Source: Actinomycetota bacterium
GTDB taxonomy: Bacteria; Actinomycetota; Rubrobacteria; Rubrobacterales; Rubrobacteraceae
Direction: 5' to 3'
Assembly (NCBI GenBank): GCA_902810695.1
Contig: CADDYV010000002.1
Location: 62,001-126,000, forward strand
Length of the DNA: 64,000 bases
A program made the position numbers and the translations under genes. The stretch's first letter is position 1. Each line of letters opens with the position of its first letter. Shown here piece after piece: positions 24,826 through 34,189 of this stretch. Below the pieces are notes generated by a model. The model had not been told where the DNA came from and made no database searches. It saw only the letters and a list, made by a program, of their open reading frames with translations.

Positions 24826-26928
24826 CTAGCTGTGGATCTCCGCAAGAAGTCTGGACATGGCCTCTTCGGGGAGCGGCTTGGCGATGTAGTAGCCCTGGGC
24901 TTTATCACATCCCAGCTCTTTGAGCTGCTCCAGTTGTCCGGCATTCTCCACCCCTTCGCCCACGGCTCGCATACCCAGGGCGTGCGCGAGGTCCACCATC
25001 ATCTGCAACATCGCCGCGGGCTCGACATCTCCGCTGATCTCGTCCAGGAAGGATCGGTCTATCTTCAAGTCGTCTACCGGGAAGTGCTTGAAGACGTTCA
25101 TGGACGAGTAACCGGTCCCGAAGTCGTCTATGGCGAGCCGCACTCCAGCTTGTTTGAGTTCTCGCAGAACCCCGGCTGCGTACCGCACGTCGCGCATTAC
25201 CACGCTCTCGGTAACCTCCAGTTGCAGGCATTGCGGCTCCAGTCCGGTCTCTGCGAGCGTCCGCAAGATCGTCTCGACGAGATCCGGCTGCTGAAACTGC
25301 TTCGCCGAGAGGTTGACGCTTACCACGAGCGGATGCTCCTGGGGATAGCGCACCTGCCACTCGCGCGCCTTCCGGCAGGCTTCTCTCAAGACCCACCGGC
25401 CAATGGGCACGATAAGGTCAGTCTCCTCGGCAACCGGGATGAACGATCTCGGCGAGATCAGACCATATCCGGGCCGATCCCAGCGCAGGAGCGTCTCGAA
25501 ACCGGCGATGCGACCGCTCTCCAGCAGAATCTCGGGCTGGTAGTAGAGCCTGAACTCTTCCGCCCCTACGGCACGCTGCAGATCACGCTCCAACTCCAGG
25601 CGTTCGAGAGCGAGGGCGTTCATGGCCGGGTCGAAAACCTCGTAGCGCGCCTTGCCTTCCTGCTTGGCCCTGTACATCGCCGCATCCGCATCGCGCAGCA
25701 TCTCCCCCGGTCCGTAACCGGGGGTGCTCACGCAGATCCCGATACTGGTCGAGACCGAAACCCTGTGGCCCTCGATATCGAAAGGCTCTCGCATCTCGTC
25801 TGTGATCCGCTCGGCGACCCGGATCGCCTGCCTGACGTCGGCGATGTCCTCCAGGAGGACGGTAAACTCGTCGCCGCCCAGACGGGCGATAGTATCCTCG
25901 GTTCGCAGGCATCCCTGCAGGCGGGCGGCCACCGAAACCAGTAGCTTGTCGCCCGCCTTGTGTCCCAGCGAGTCATTCACGTCTTTGAAGCCGTCCAGGT
26001 CCATAAACAGAACCGCCACATAGTCTTCGCGGCGGTCTGCGCGCGCGAGGGCCCGCTCCAGGTTCTCGTTGAACAACGCACGGTTCGGCAGTCCTGTCAG
26101 AGGGTCGTGGGTGGCCTCGTGCTCCAGGCGCTCCTGTAGTCTCTTACGCTCGGTTACGTCCTGGACCTGAGAGATGAAGTACAGCGGCTCACCCGAAGCG
26201 TCGCGTACCAGGGAGATGCTGAGCGAACCCCATACCACGTGCCCATCTCTATGGAGATAACGTTTCTCGATCTGGCAGGTCTCGGCCTCTCCGGCCAGGA
26301 GCTCGCGCAGGCAGTCCAGGGTAGCCTCCATGTCCTCCGGGTGGGTAATATCCTCAAAGGTTCGGGCGAGAAGCTCCTCTTCGGCATAGCCGAGGATCTT
26401 GCACAGAGCCTGGTTGACCTGCAGAAAGCGCCCGCCGGGAGCCGTCAGGGCCATCCCGATAGCCGCGTTCTCGAAGGCGCTCCTGAAGCGCTCCTCGGCC
26501 TCGCGCAGCTCATCCTCGGTCCGCTTGCTCTCGATGGCGTAGCGGATAGAGCGATCCAGGAGCGGCGCATCGAATTCTCCTTTGACCAGGTAATCCGAAG
26601 CCCCGGCCTCCATCGCTTCAAGGTCCACCGTCCGGTCTCCCTGGCCGGTCAGTATGACCACCGGAGTCCTATCACCGCTCTCTACGACCTCTCTTAACAG
26701 CTCGATCCCGCTGCGCGCGCCCAGGCGGTAGTCGAAGAGGTAGGCGTCGAAGGTATCCCGCCGCATGGCGTCGAGCGCCGCCTCGCAGTCAGGAGCCCAT
26801 ACCAGATCAAAGCTGGTTCCCTCGATCTCGGAGAGCAGGTCTTCGGTTATGAGATAATCGTCCTCGTCATCCTCGACGAGGAGCACCCTTAGATGATGGA
26901 CATCCATATTATTAGCCTTCGAGCCCAT
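24826..26928 (-). CDS. Response regulator with PAS-GGDEF-EAL output
   Basis: A 700-residue cytoplasmic protein. The receiver domain (about residues 13-135) has the phospho-acceptor Asp in YLFDYRLGA. A PAS domain (about 145-270) precedes a GGDEF domain with intact RLGGDEFTVLL and an EAL domain with GFETLLRW, VNLSAKQF, AIDDFGTGYSS and GEGVEN. Both c-di-GMP active sites look functional, so it can make or degrade the messenger on phosphorylation. The start may be ATG 26928 or 26907. It overlaps the preceding regulator by 17 nt in the same operon. Confidence 0.93.
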   Translation of the reverse strand: MGSKANNMDVHHLRVLLVEDDEDDYLITEDLLSEIEGTSFDLVWAPDCEAALDAMRRDTFDAYLFDYRLGARSGIELLREVVESGDRTPVVILTGQGDRTVDLEAMEAGASDYLVKGEFDAPLLDRSIRYAIESKRTEDELREAEERFRSAFENAAIGMALTAPGGRFLQVNQALCKILGYAEEELLARTFEDITHPEDMEATLDCLRELLAGEAETCQIEKRYLHRDGHVVWGSLSISLVRDASGEPLYFISQVQDVTERKRLQERLEHEATHDPLTGLPNRALFNENLERALARADRREDYVAVLFMDLDGFKDVNDSLGHKAGDKLLVSVAARLQGCLRTEDTIARLGGDEFTVLLEDIADVRQAIRVAERITDEMREPFDIEGHRVSVSTSIGICVSTPGYGPGEMLRDADAAMYRAKQEGKARYEVFDPAMNALALERLELERDLQRAVGAEEFRLYYQPEILLESGRIAGFETLLRWDRPGYGLISPRSFIPVAEETDLIVPIGRWVLREACRKAREWQVRYPQEHPLVVSVNLSAKQFQQPDLVETILRTLAETGLEPQCLQLEVTESVVMRDVRYAAGVLRELKQAGVRLAIDDFGTGYSSMNVFKHFPVDDLKIDRSFLDEISGDVEPAAMLQMMVDLAHALGMRAVGEGVENAGQLEQLKELGCDKAQGYYIAKPLPEEAMSRLLAEIHS

Positions 26929-27382
26929 CAGAAGGTAGCTCCACTATCTCGAACCAGTACTTACCCATGTTCTTCATAACCTCCACCAGCTCCTCGAAGC
27001 TCACCGGCTTGGTTATAAAAGAGTTGACGCCCAGATCGTAGGTGCGGAGTATGTCCTCCTCGGTCTTGGACGTGGTGAGCACCACCACGGGGATACGCTT
27101 GAGCCTGGGGTCGCTCTTGATTTCCTCCAGCGCCTCACGACCATCTTTTTTCGGCATGTTGAGGTCCAGGAGGATCAAGCCCGGTCGCGGCGCACAGCCA
27201 GGCTTGGCGTACTTGCCGCGCCTGTACAGGTAGTCCATAAGCTCCTCGCCATCTTCGACGAAGCGCAGGTCGTTAGCCAGGCGGTTCTCTTCGAGCGCCT
27301 CCTCAGCCAGCATCCGGTCATCCGGGTCGTCGTCCGCTATGAGAATCCTGATGGGGTTTCCTTTCCTGTCCATTCTATTCAA
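26912..27382 (-). CDS. CheY/Rcp1-like single-domain response regulator
   Basis: A 156-residue stand-alone receiver. The acidic triad is IADDDPDD, the phospho-acceptor Asp is in LILLDLNMPKKDG, the Thr is in VVLTTSK and the Lys in FITKPVSF. The long form with PDDRMLAEEAL resembles Rcp1-type partners of phytochrome-like kinases. It overlaps the kinase gene by 8 nt upstream and the GGDEF-EAL gene downstream, so it probably relays or competes for phosphate. Confidence 0.93.
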   Translation of the reverse strand: MNRMDRKGNPIRILIADDDPDDRMLAEEALEENRLANDLRFVEDGEELMDYLYRRGKYAKPGCAPRPGLILLDLNMPKKDGREALEEIKSDPRLKRIPVVVLTTSKTEEDILRTYDLGVNSFITKPVSFEELVEVMKNMGKYWFEIVELPSDGLEG

Positions 27383-29690
27383 CTTCCTCTCCCGGCTGCC
27401 TCACGGGCAGCGTGATGATAAATTTCGCTCCCTGACCCGGTGCGCTTCTGGCCTTTATGCTCCCGCCGTGACGCTCGACGATTTTCTTGCAGATCGAGAG
27501 CCCCACGCCCGTTCCTTCGTACTCGCCTCGCCCATGCAACCGCTCGAAGATCCCGAAGATGCGCTCTGTGTACTTTTCGTCGAAACCGATGCCGTTATCC
27601 TCCACCACGAGCTCGCAAGACTCCCCGTGCAGGATCTCACCGTGAACCTTCACCACCGGCGGCTCGTTCTCGCGGTGGAACTTGAGGGCGTTGGAGATCA
27701 GGTTCTGCAAGAGCTGGCGCATCTGGGTGGGGTCGGCGTTAATGGTCGGCAGGTCGCCCACCTCCACTCGCCCGCCGGTCCGCTCGATGCGCGCCTCCAG
27801 GTCGGAGAGCACCTCTCGCGCTACTTCCTGGAGATTTACCGGGACGAAGGGTTTGGCCCTGGTCGTTACCCGCGAGAAGGCGAGAAGGTCGCTGATCAGA
27901 TTCTGCATCCTCTCCGCCGCGTTCTGCATCCGCTCCAGGTAGTCGCGTGCGCGAGGGTCGAGGTCGTCTCCGCAGGTACGCTTGAGCCTGTCGCCGAAAG
28001 CCCGGATCTTGCGCAACGGCTCCTGCAGGTCGTGGGAGGCAACGTAAGCGAAGTCCTGAAGCTCGCGGTTGCTCCGCTCCAGTTCCGCGGCGAACGCCTT
28101 CAGCTTTTCCTCGGCCCGCTTGCGCTCGGTGATATCCACGAGGCTTCCCTCCAGGGCTACCATCTCGCCCCCGGCATCCCTTACAGCATGTCCGGTCATG
28201 AAAACCCAGACTACGGCCCCGTCTTTGCGCCGCATCCGGGTTTCAAACCCCGATACGGTACCCTGCTCCCGCAACCTGCGGATAAACTCTTCCCGGAGAG
28301 CGGGATCGAGCCAGAGCTGGTGGCCGAGGTCCGAGATACTACGGGTCATCTCCCGGGGAGATTCGTAGCCGAACATGCGGGCCATCGCGGGATTAGCCGT
28401 AAGCAAACGGCCCTCAGGCGTAGTCTGGAAGATTCCTTCAACAGCGTTCTCGTAGAGACTGCGATACCTGTCCTCGGCCTGCCTGAGATCGGTGATGTCG
28501 CGCATGATCTTGAGCCCGCCGACCACCGAGCCATCTTCTCCCCGCAGAACCGACGAAGAGGAGATCACGCTAATTACACCGCCATCCTTCCGTCGCAGAA
28601 GCTCCTCCGCTCCTTTGACCGGCTCGCCGGTGGACATGACTTCGCGGATGCCCGGAATCGAGCCGTCGGCCTCCGTAACGACCGAGGCGAGTTCCCGCCC
28701 CACCATCTCTCCAGCGTCGAAACCCGTGAGTCTGGCGGCAGCGGCATTGAAGTAGATTACTCTCCCGGAGAGATCAACGGTCACGAGAGGATCATCTATC
28801 CCTGTGATCAGCGAGCGCGTGCGCTCGGTTTGCAGCCGGATCTGGCCCACCATGGTGGCGAAGGCTCCCCGGACCTCCTGTATCTCCCGCAGGTTCTTTT
28901 CGTCCTCACCATCCCACTCCCAACCCGATAGAACATCATCGGAGAGGATTTCACTGGCCCTACGGTCCTTCAGCAATTGACTGGTCGAGAGGGCCCTATC
29001 CCGAAGGTTTTCGAGCGGCCTGACCAAACCCCGCCGGACAAAGATCGAGGACACTCCCACCGTCAGGAGCGCCAGGAGCCCCAGTACAACCGCGAGCACC
29101 ATCTCGTCTCTGACCGCATTCTTGGTACGCTGGCGGGCGTCGGTCCTGCTTTTTAGCGCCTGGCTTTGAAGCCTGTTCAGGACCTTCCTGGCGGAGTCCA
29201 TCTGAGATTTACCCTCGGAAACCTGGGGGTCCCCCGAGTTCACTATCTTGATGCTCCCATTGCGCCGGGCTTCTATCTGGCGCTCGAAGAGCGCGTGTAT
29301 GCCCCCGTACTTGTTTTCAAGAGATTGTGGGAGCTCTGGATCCACTACGGTCCGGCCACCTCTGGTGTTGATCTGCCGGACCTTCTCCATGTCAGCGGCG
29401 AAGCGTCTGGTGCCCGAAGTGTAGGGTTGCAGGAACTTCTTGTCGCCAGTCAGGAGGTAGCCGCGCTTGCCGGTCTCGATGTTCAGCAGGTCTATCTCCA
29501 GCCGGTCGGTGTAGGTGAGTAAGTCTCCCGCCTGCCTCTGGCGCGGCAGGTGATCCGCAGAGATCTCGTAGGAGCCGTAGAGCACGGCCCCCGCCAGCAC
29601 CAGCAGCATCGCCAGAAGCAGGGCGAAAGTCAGGTTCAGCCGGGCGTGGGCCGTGTCCAGGATCTTCTTCTCGGGGGACATCTTCTTCAA
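27375..29690 (-). CDS. Membrane histidine kinase, CHASE3-HAMP-PAS-PAS-HisKA-HATPase
   Basis: 771 residues. One membrane helix lies near residues 20-40, then a CHASE3-type extracellular helical domain (ETGKRGYLLTG is characteristic), a second helix (VLAVVLGLLALLTVGV), HAMP and two PAS domains. HisKA has its histidine in YVASHDLQEPLRK (near 545), and the ATPase domain has N-box LLQNLISNALKF, G1 VVEDNGIGFD and G2 GTGVGLSICKKIV. The start TTG at 29690 follows GAGAGG. It is the first gene of a kinase-regulator-regulator operon. The external signal is unknown. Confidence 0.93.
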   Translation of the reverse strand: MKKMSPEKKILDTAHARLNLTFALLLAMLLVLAGAVLYGSYEISADHLPRQRQAGDLLTYTDRLEIDLLNIETGKRGYLLTGDKKFLQPYTSGTRRFAADMEKVRQINTRGGRTVVDPELPQSLENKYGGIHALFERQIEARRNGSIKIVNSGDPQVSEGKSQMDSARKVLNRLQSQALKSRTDARQRTKNAVRDEMVLAVVLGLLALLTVGVSSIFVRRGLVRPLENLRDRALSTSQLLKDRRASEILSDDVLSGWEWDGEDEKNLREIQEVRGAFATMVGQIRLQTERTRSLITGIDDPLVTVDLSGRVIYFNAAAARLTGFDAGEMVGRELASVVTEADGSIPGIREVMSTGEPVKGAEELLRRKDGGVISVISSSSVLRGEDGSVVGGLKIMRDITDLRQAEDRYRSLYENAVEGIFQTTPEGRLLTANPAMARMFGYESPREMTRSISDLGHQLWLDPALREEFIRRLREQGTVSGFETRMRRKDGAVVWVFMTGHAVRDAGGEMVALEGSLVDITERKRAEEKLKAFAAELERSNRELQDFAYVASHDLQEPLRKIRAFGDRLKRTCGDDLDPRARDYLERMQNAAERMQNLISDLLAFSRVTTRAKPFVPVNLQEVAREVLSDLEARIERTGGRVEVGDLPTINADPTQMRQLLQNLISNALKFHRENEPPVVKVHGEILHGESCELVVEDNGIGFDEKYTERIFGIFERLHGRGEYEGTGVGLSICKKIVERHGGSIKARSAPGQGAKFIITLPVRQPGEEVE

Positions 29691-29801
29691 AACAACCTCT
29701 CGCGGGAGCCATTTTCAAGAGGACTCCTTTTTCGAGCCTCTTCACTCTTTTTATCGGCCAGAAGATGCGATTTGTTTAGCGTTTTCGGCTAAATTCAGGG
29801 C

Positions 29802-30677
29802 TCAACGCGCCAGAGATTCTTTCTCGCTCCTCTTCCGGCGTCGGAGTACGGGCAGAACTTCGCCCAGAACCAGCGCCGAGAGGATGAGCGCCGCGCCCAG
29901 GATCTGGACCGCGTCCAGGCGGTCCCCGGCGAGCCAGTACCCGAAGATGGCGGCGAAGACGGGCTCCATCGTGAGTATGATGGCCGCGCGGGAGGCTGGG
30001 ATGCGCTGCTGGACGAAGGTCTGCGCCCAGAAAGCTCCGGCGGAGGCTAACAGCCCGGTGACTACGAGCGCGACCCAGACCGCACGAGGCGGAAGCGAGA
30101 AACTCCCGAAAAACGGCCAGAGGATGGTGAAGAGGACAGCTATGGAGAGCATCTGGACCGAAGCCAGCCCGAGCGCATCGTGCCCGGAGGCGTAGCGGGA
30201 GAGGAGCGCGATGTGGAGCCCCAGGGCCGCCGCGCAGACCAGGGTAAGAATATCTCCCCCGTTCACCCCGTTAGGGTTGCCGCCGGTCAGGAGGACCATC
30301 CCCAGGAGGCTCAGGAAGACGGCGATGATGATCTGGCGCGAGATCCTGACCCCGAAAAGCATCCGGTCGGCCAGGGGAGCGAAGACGACGAAGAGACCGG
30401 TGATGAGCCCGGAGTTGGTCGGGGTGGTGTACAAAAGGCCGAGAGTCTGGAAGAGATAACCCATTGCCAGGACGAACCCTATCCCCGCCCCGGCGAGGAG
30501 GGTCCGGCGCGTGATGCGGGAGAGCGTGAACGGAATCATCGCAACCGCCGCGAGCGCGAAGCGCGCAGCGAGGAAAGGCAGCACGCCGTAGGCAGATATC
30601 GCATCCTGTACCACCACGAACGTCCAGCCCCAGACCGCCGTAACCCCGAGCAGGATCAGAGTGTAAAGTAACCTCAC
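29802..30677 (-). CDS. EamA/DMT-superfamily transporter
   Basis: A 291-residue membrane protein with ten predicted helices in two EamA repeats. AVWGWTFVVVQDAI in helix 1 and the closing LTMEPVFAAIFGYWLAGDRL in the second repeat are typical. It is probably an exporter of amino acids or metabolites; the substrate is unknown. The GTG start has a TAGAAT nine bases upstream and no ribosome site. A basic tail (RRRKRSEKE) ends the protein. Confidence 0.88.
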   Translation of the reverse strand: MRLLYTLILLGVTAVWGWTFVVVQDAISAYGVLPFLAARFALAAVAMIPFTLSRITRRTLLAGAGIGFVLAMGYLFQTLGLLYTTPTNSGLITGLFVVFAPLADRMLFGVRISRQIIIAVFLSLLGMVLLTGGNPNGVNGGDILTLVCAAALGLHIALLSRYASGHDALGLASVQMLSIAVLFTILWPFFGSFSLPPRAVWVALVVTGLLASAGAFWAQTFVQQRIPASRAAIILTMEPVFAAIFGYWLAGDRLDAVQILGAALILSALVLGEVLPVLRRRKRSEKESLAR

Positions 30678-30747
30678 AGCCGCGCTATTCTAAAATAGCT
30701 TCCGGTAGTCGGCGATCACCGTAAGATGAATTTCAACAAGGGGGAGC

Positions 30748-31545
30748 ATGGCAGAGAGAGCGCCTTCCGAGGAGTTGATGGCCTACGAGGATCGCGGGAC
30801 GGGTTCGGGAGACCCGGTGGTCCTGCTGCACGCCTTCCCGCTGAACGGCAGGATGTGGGAACCCCAACTCGAAGCTCTCTCCGCAACCCGGCGCATCATC
30901 GCACCGGATTATCCGGGCTTCGGGCGCTCTCCCCACGCTCCCGCCCAGCCCGATGTCGGCTACTACGCAAAGAGCGTCGGCAATCTCCTGGATCACCTGG
31001 AGCTGGAGCAGGTGGTCCTGGGCGGCATCTCGATGGGCGGGTACGTGGCCTTCGGGTGTATGAGGCTCTTCCCGGAGAGAGTGGCCGGCCTCATCCTCGC
31101 CAACACCCGCCCCGACCCGGACTCCGAGGAGCAGCGCCAGAACCGCAAGGAGATGGCCCGCCGCGTCTCGGAGGAAGGGGTGGAAGTCCTGATCGAACTC
31201 CAGATGCAGCGCCTGCTCGCCAAAGAGACCCTCGAAAACAACCAAAGCGTAGTCTCCCTGGTGCGCGAGATGATCCTGGAGAGTACCCCGGATGGTGTAG
31301 TCGCGGCTCTGGGTGCGATGCGCGAGCGCCCCGACTCGACCTCGCTGCTCCCTGAGATAAACGTCCCGGTGCTCGCCATCGGCGGCGCGGAAGACGCTCT
31401 CTCTTCGCCCGAGGTTATGGGCGAGATGGCTGCGAAGATCCCGACCTCCCGCCACGTCGTCCTCCCCGGAGCGGGCCATCTCTCGAACCTCGAATCCCCC
31501 GGCGAGTTCAACGCCGCCCTCGAAGAGTTCCTGGAGAGGATCTAG
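30748..31545 (+). CDS. Alpha/beta-fold hydrolase
   Basis: A 265-residue hydrolase. The oxyanion motif is LLHAFPLNGRMWEPQ, the nucleophile Ser in GISMGGYVAF, the Asp in IGGAEDAL and the His in PGAGHLSNLE. AGGGGGAG precedes the ATG. It is the first of three close genes (hydrolase, NmrA-like protein, metallophosphoesterase). The substrate is unknown. The general shape resembles 3-oxoadipate enol-lactonase-like hydrolases, but that is not proof. Confidence 0.9.
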   Translation: MAERAPSEELMAYEDRGTGSGDPVVLLHAFPLNGRMWEPQLEALSATRRIIAPDYPGFGRSPHAPAQPDVGYYAKSVGNLLDHLELEQVVLGGISMGGYVAFGCMRLFPERVAGLILANTRPDPDSEEQRQNRKEMARRVSEEGVEVLIELQMQRLLAKETLENNQSVVSLVREMILESTPDGVVAALGAMRERPDSTSLLPEINVPVLAIGGAEDALSSPEVMGEMAAKIPTSRHVVLPGAGHLSNLESPGEFNAALEEFLERI

Positions 31546-31547
31546 CT

Positions 31548-32426
31548 GTGGAGCGCGGCAGCAGAGTCCTGGTCGCGGGCGCGACGGGCAGGGTCGGGAG
31601 CGCGGCGGTCCGCCACCTCCTCGGAGCCGGCTACGAGGTCCGCGCCCTCGTGCGCCGGGCGGAGAAGGCCGCGAAGCTCAGGGAGCTAGGGGCGGAGGTG
31701 GTTATCGGGGATGTGACGAAGCCCGACACCTTGGGACCTGCGGTGGAGGGCTGCCGCGGCGTGTTCTCGGCGCTCGCCGCCGGGCCGGGTCGTGGAGACG
31801 CGCAGAGTGTCGAGTACAGGGGCAATGTGAACCTTCTGAGGGCGGCTGAGGCGGCCGGGGTCCGGCGCTTCGTCTACAGCTCGGCGCTGATGGCGGATCA
31901 CCCGCTCGCCAGAGAAGTAGCGGAGTTCCGGGAGAAAGCCCACTTCGAGGGGGAGCTTGCGGAGGCACGCAACGTCTCGCACGCCATTCTGCGCCCGGCG
32001 ATGTTTATGGAGACCTTGCTTATGCCGCTGCAGGGGCCTGTGGCCTTCGTGCCGGGACGCCAGAGGCTGCCGGTGTCCTGGATCTCCGCCGAAGATATAG
32101 GCCGGGCCGCCGCCCGCGCCTTCGAGCGGGATATCGAGGGCCGCCACGAGCTTGCGGGCCCCGACCGCTGCACCTGGGACGAAGCTTACGCGCGGATAGG
32201 CGAGGCCGGGCGCAGGAGGATCACGGTGCTCCACCCGCCGGTAGCCGCGATGAGCCTGCCTGGAAGGTTCGTGCCGCAGGTCGGGGATCTGGCGCGCATG
32301 TTCGCCTTCTTCGACGCCGCGGGATATGCGACGGACCCGGCTTCCCTCCGGGAAGTCTTCGGCGTAGAGGCTATCTCTTTGCGAGAGTGGGGCGAGAAGG
32401 TTTTCCGCAGCGGTACGCTCGGGTAG
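31548..32426 (+). CDS. NAD(P)-binding atypical SDR (NmrA-like)
   Basis: A 292-residue Rossmann-fold protein starting at GTG two bases after the hydrolase stop. The dinucleotide motif VLVAGATGRVGSAAV is followed by ALVRR (NADP preference) and FVYSSALMAD. The usual SDR Tyr-x-x-x-Lys is not obvious, as in NmrA-like regulators and quinone reductases. Either redox sensing or reduction is possible. Confidence 0.85.
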   Translation: MERGSRVLVAGATGRVGSAAVRHLLGAGYEVRALVRRAEKAAKLRELGAEVVIGDVTKPDTLGPAVEGCRGVFSALAAGPGRGDAQSVEYRGNVNLLRAAEAAGVRRFVYSSALMADHPLAREVAEFREKAHFEGELAEARNVSHAILRPAMFMETLLMPLQGPVAFVPGRQRLPVSWISAEDIGRAAARAFERDIEGRHELAGPDRCTWDEAYARIGEAGRRRITVLHPPVAAMSLPGRFVPQVGDLARMFAFFDAAGYATDPASLREVFGVEAISLREWGEKVFRSGTLG

Positions 32427-32437
32427 AATCATGGCCC

Positions 32438-33295
32438 GTGGCAAGGATTTTGCACGTCTCGGATCTCCACTTCGGCAGGCCCTCGGTCTCCGAGCGTCTG
32501 GACGCCTTGAAGGAAGCCATATCCAGCCTCAAACCGGACGCGGTCGCGGTCTCCGGGGATCTCACCCAGCGGTGCGCAAGTAAAGAGTTCATCCAGGCCC
32601 GCAAGTACCTGGACTCCATCGGCAAGATAGCGCCCTACATCGTCATCCCTGGCAATCACGACATCCGCTGGCTGGGAGCCGTGGTCCGCAACCTCGGGGT
32701 GGTAGGTCTGATCGGGGAGCGGGCCCACCGGCACAAGTACTCCAGATACCAGAGATACATCTCCAAAGACCTGAGCCCCACCCTGGAGGTGCCAGGCGTG
32801 GTTATCGCGGGTCTGAACACCGCCCACGGGATAACCCGCGGCTCGCTCACCAGACGCTTCCGGGATCTCGGGGTGATCGGGCACGTCCGGGATGAGGACC
32901 TCGTCAGGGTCCGCCAGGCGTTCTCGGAGGCGTCGCCGGATGCCGCCCGCGTCGTCATGATCCACCACAACATCGTGCGGGGAAAGCTCTCCGGACGCCA
33001 CGGGCTCGCCAACACCGAGGAGGCGCTGCGCTCATTCGCCGCTCTGGGTGCTGAACTCGTCCTCTGCGGCCACGACCACCAGGAGGCGATCCACACCGTT
33101 GAGACGCACGCTCCCGGGCTTGTCATCTCGACCGCCGGGACCATCTCGAACCGCCTGCGTCCCGGTCATCCTTCAAGCTTCAACCTCGTAGCGATAGACC
33201 AGCAGAACCTCCGCGTAACGACCTATAGCTGGCAGGAACCAGAAGGGTTCGTTCCAGCCGGAGAGCAGTCGTTCCCGCGCCGCGCCGCCTCCTGA
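32438..33295 (+). CDS. Calcineurin-like metallophosphoesterase
   Basis: A GTG start at 32438 gives 285 residues. The metal-binding motifs are complete: VSDLHFG, SGDLTQR, PGNHDIR, IHHNIV and CGHDHQE. This matches cyclic nucleotide phosphodiesterase-like or general phosphoesterases (Icc/CpdA style). A TAGAAT overlapping the previous stop codon lies 8 nt before the start, with no Shine-Dalgarno sequence, so it may also have its own leaderless transcript. Confidence 0.9.
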   Translation: MARILHVSDLHFGRPSVSERLDALKEAISSLKPDAVAVSGDLTQRCASKEFIQARKYLDSIGKIAPYIVIPGNHDIRWLGAVVRNLGVVGLIGERAHRHKYSRYQRYISKDLSPTLEVPGVVIAGLNTAHGITRGSLTRRFRDLGVIGHVRDEDLVRVRQAFSEASPDAARVVMIHHNIVRGKLSGRHGLANTEEALRSFAALGAELVLCGHDHQEAIHTVETHAPGLVISTAGTISNRLRPGHPSSFNLVAIDQQNLRVTTYSWQEPEGFVPAGEQSFPRRAAS

Positions 33296-33321
33296 CAAAC
33301 CTGGGTCCACCCCGCAGCGGT

Positions 33322-33327
33322 TATAAT
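33322..33327 (+). promoter_or_regulatory. -10 box before the second small-family gene
   Basis: TATAAT, 49 nt before the ATG at 33377. The -35 region is poor. Confidence 0.4.
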
Positions 33328-33376
33328 CTGGTTCTGAAGACGAGCCCGCTAGACTGGAAGGTGAGAATCAGCGATC

Positions 33377-33589
33377 ATGTGGAGCAGACTGACCCGTGGA
33401 GGCGACGGCCTCCCCCGCGAGAAGGTTGACGCCATTGTACGCCTCATAGACCAGTACCTCTCCGAAGAGGCCGTCCGGCGCAACCTCCAGTCCGACAAGC
33501 AGACCATCCACCCTCGCGATCTGCCTCCCGAAAAGCGCGAAGCCCTAATTACCGAGATCTTCGAAATCCTCAAGGACAACAAGAGGTAG
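33377..33589 (+). CDS. Small conserved helical protein, unknown function (family member 2)
   Basis: A 70-residue homologue of the protein at 5934-6131. Shared pattern: REKVDAIVRLIDQYLSEEA against REDVDRAIDVIERHLEKEA, then RRNL/TRNL, then IHPRDL/MRPKDL. It differs at the ends: a basic WSRLTRGG N-terminus and a longer charged C-terminus. Both genes have the ribosome site about a dozen bases before the ATG. Function is unknown. The cysteine of member 1 is absent, so it is not essential to the fold. Confidence 0.75.
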   Translation: MWSRLTRGGDGLPREKVDAIVRLIDQYLSEEAVRRNLQSDKQTIHPRDLPPEKREALITEIFEILKDNKR

Positions 33590-33608
33590 AGGCTCTCTTC
33601 AGAGAAAT

Positions 33609-34070
33609 CTATCGCTCCCCCAGGCGCTCCACGACGGGCTCGATGCACTGGAAGAGTAGTCTGGCACAACTCCGGTAGGCGCTCACGGTAAGGCCGTAAG
33701 GGTCCGGAATTCCATCCCTGGCCGAATCTATGCCCGCGTACTCCGGCAGGACGCGGGCGCTCTTTGCCAGAGCCCCGAAGAAGCGGCTCATCTCCTCGAT
33801 GTGCCGCGGGCTCATCGCGAGCACCAGATCGGAGCCCTCGATCATCTCCCGGCTAACCTGCCTCGCCCGGTGGTCTCCCCCCACCGGAACGCCGATCTCT
33901 CCGAGCACCCTGATAGCGTCCGGGGCCATCGGGCTACCTTCGAGCGCCATGACCCCCGCACTCTCGGCCCGGTAAGGGAGCTTTGCCTCTGCTGCCAGAG
34001 TATTGAAGATCGCTGTTGCCATCGGACTGCGACAGATGTTCGCCGTGCAGACGAAAAGAACCTTCTTCAT
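33609..34070 (-). CDS. Low-molecular-weight protein tyrosine phosphatase
   Basis: The ATG at 34070 gives 153 residues beginning with the P-loop VLFVCTANICRSPMA (C-x5-R). The catalytic aspartate is in IPDPYGLT. The family includes phosphatases that reverse bacterial tyrosine kinase action on polysaccharide export proteins. A BY-kinase lies 24 kb away in the polysaccharide locus, which makes a functional link plausible but unproven. A TATCAT sits 7 nt upstream of the start. Confidence 0.9.
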   Translation of the reverse strand: MKKVLFVCTANICRSPMATAIFNTLAAEAKLPYRAESAGVMALEGSPMAPDAIRVLGEIGVPVGGDHRARQVSREMIEGSDLVLAMSPRHIEEMSRFFGALAKSARVLPEYAGIDSARDGIPDPYGLTVSAYRSCARLLFQCIEPVVERLGER

Positions 34071-34189
34071 GACGCTGATGATACCCTGCAACACAGTAAA
34101 AGGCAGGTCCGGGAACAACATCCCAAGCATGGCAGGCGCCATCTCTGCAGATGTTCGGCGCTAACCTCTGGTTTCGCTCCGAGCGTCTT

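Noticed and set aside
27339-28931. 530-codon plus-strand ORF inside the kinase gene
   Set aside because: A shadow frame. Kinase motifs are on the minus strand.
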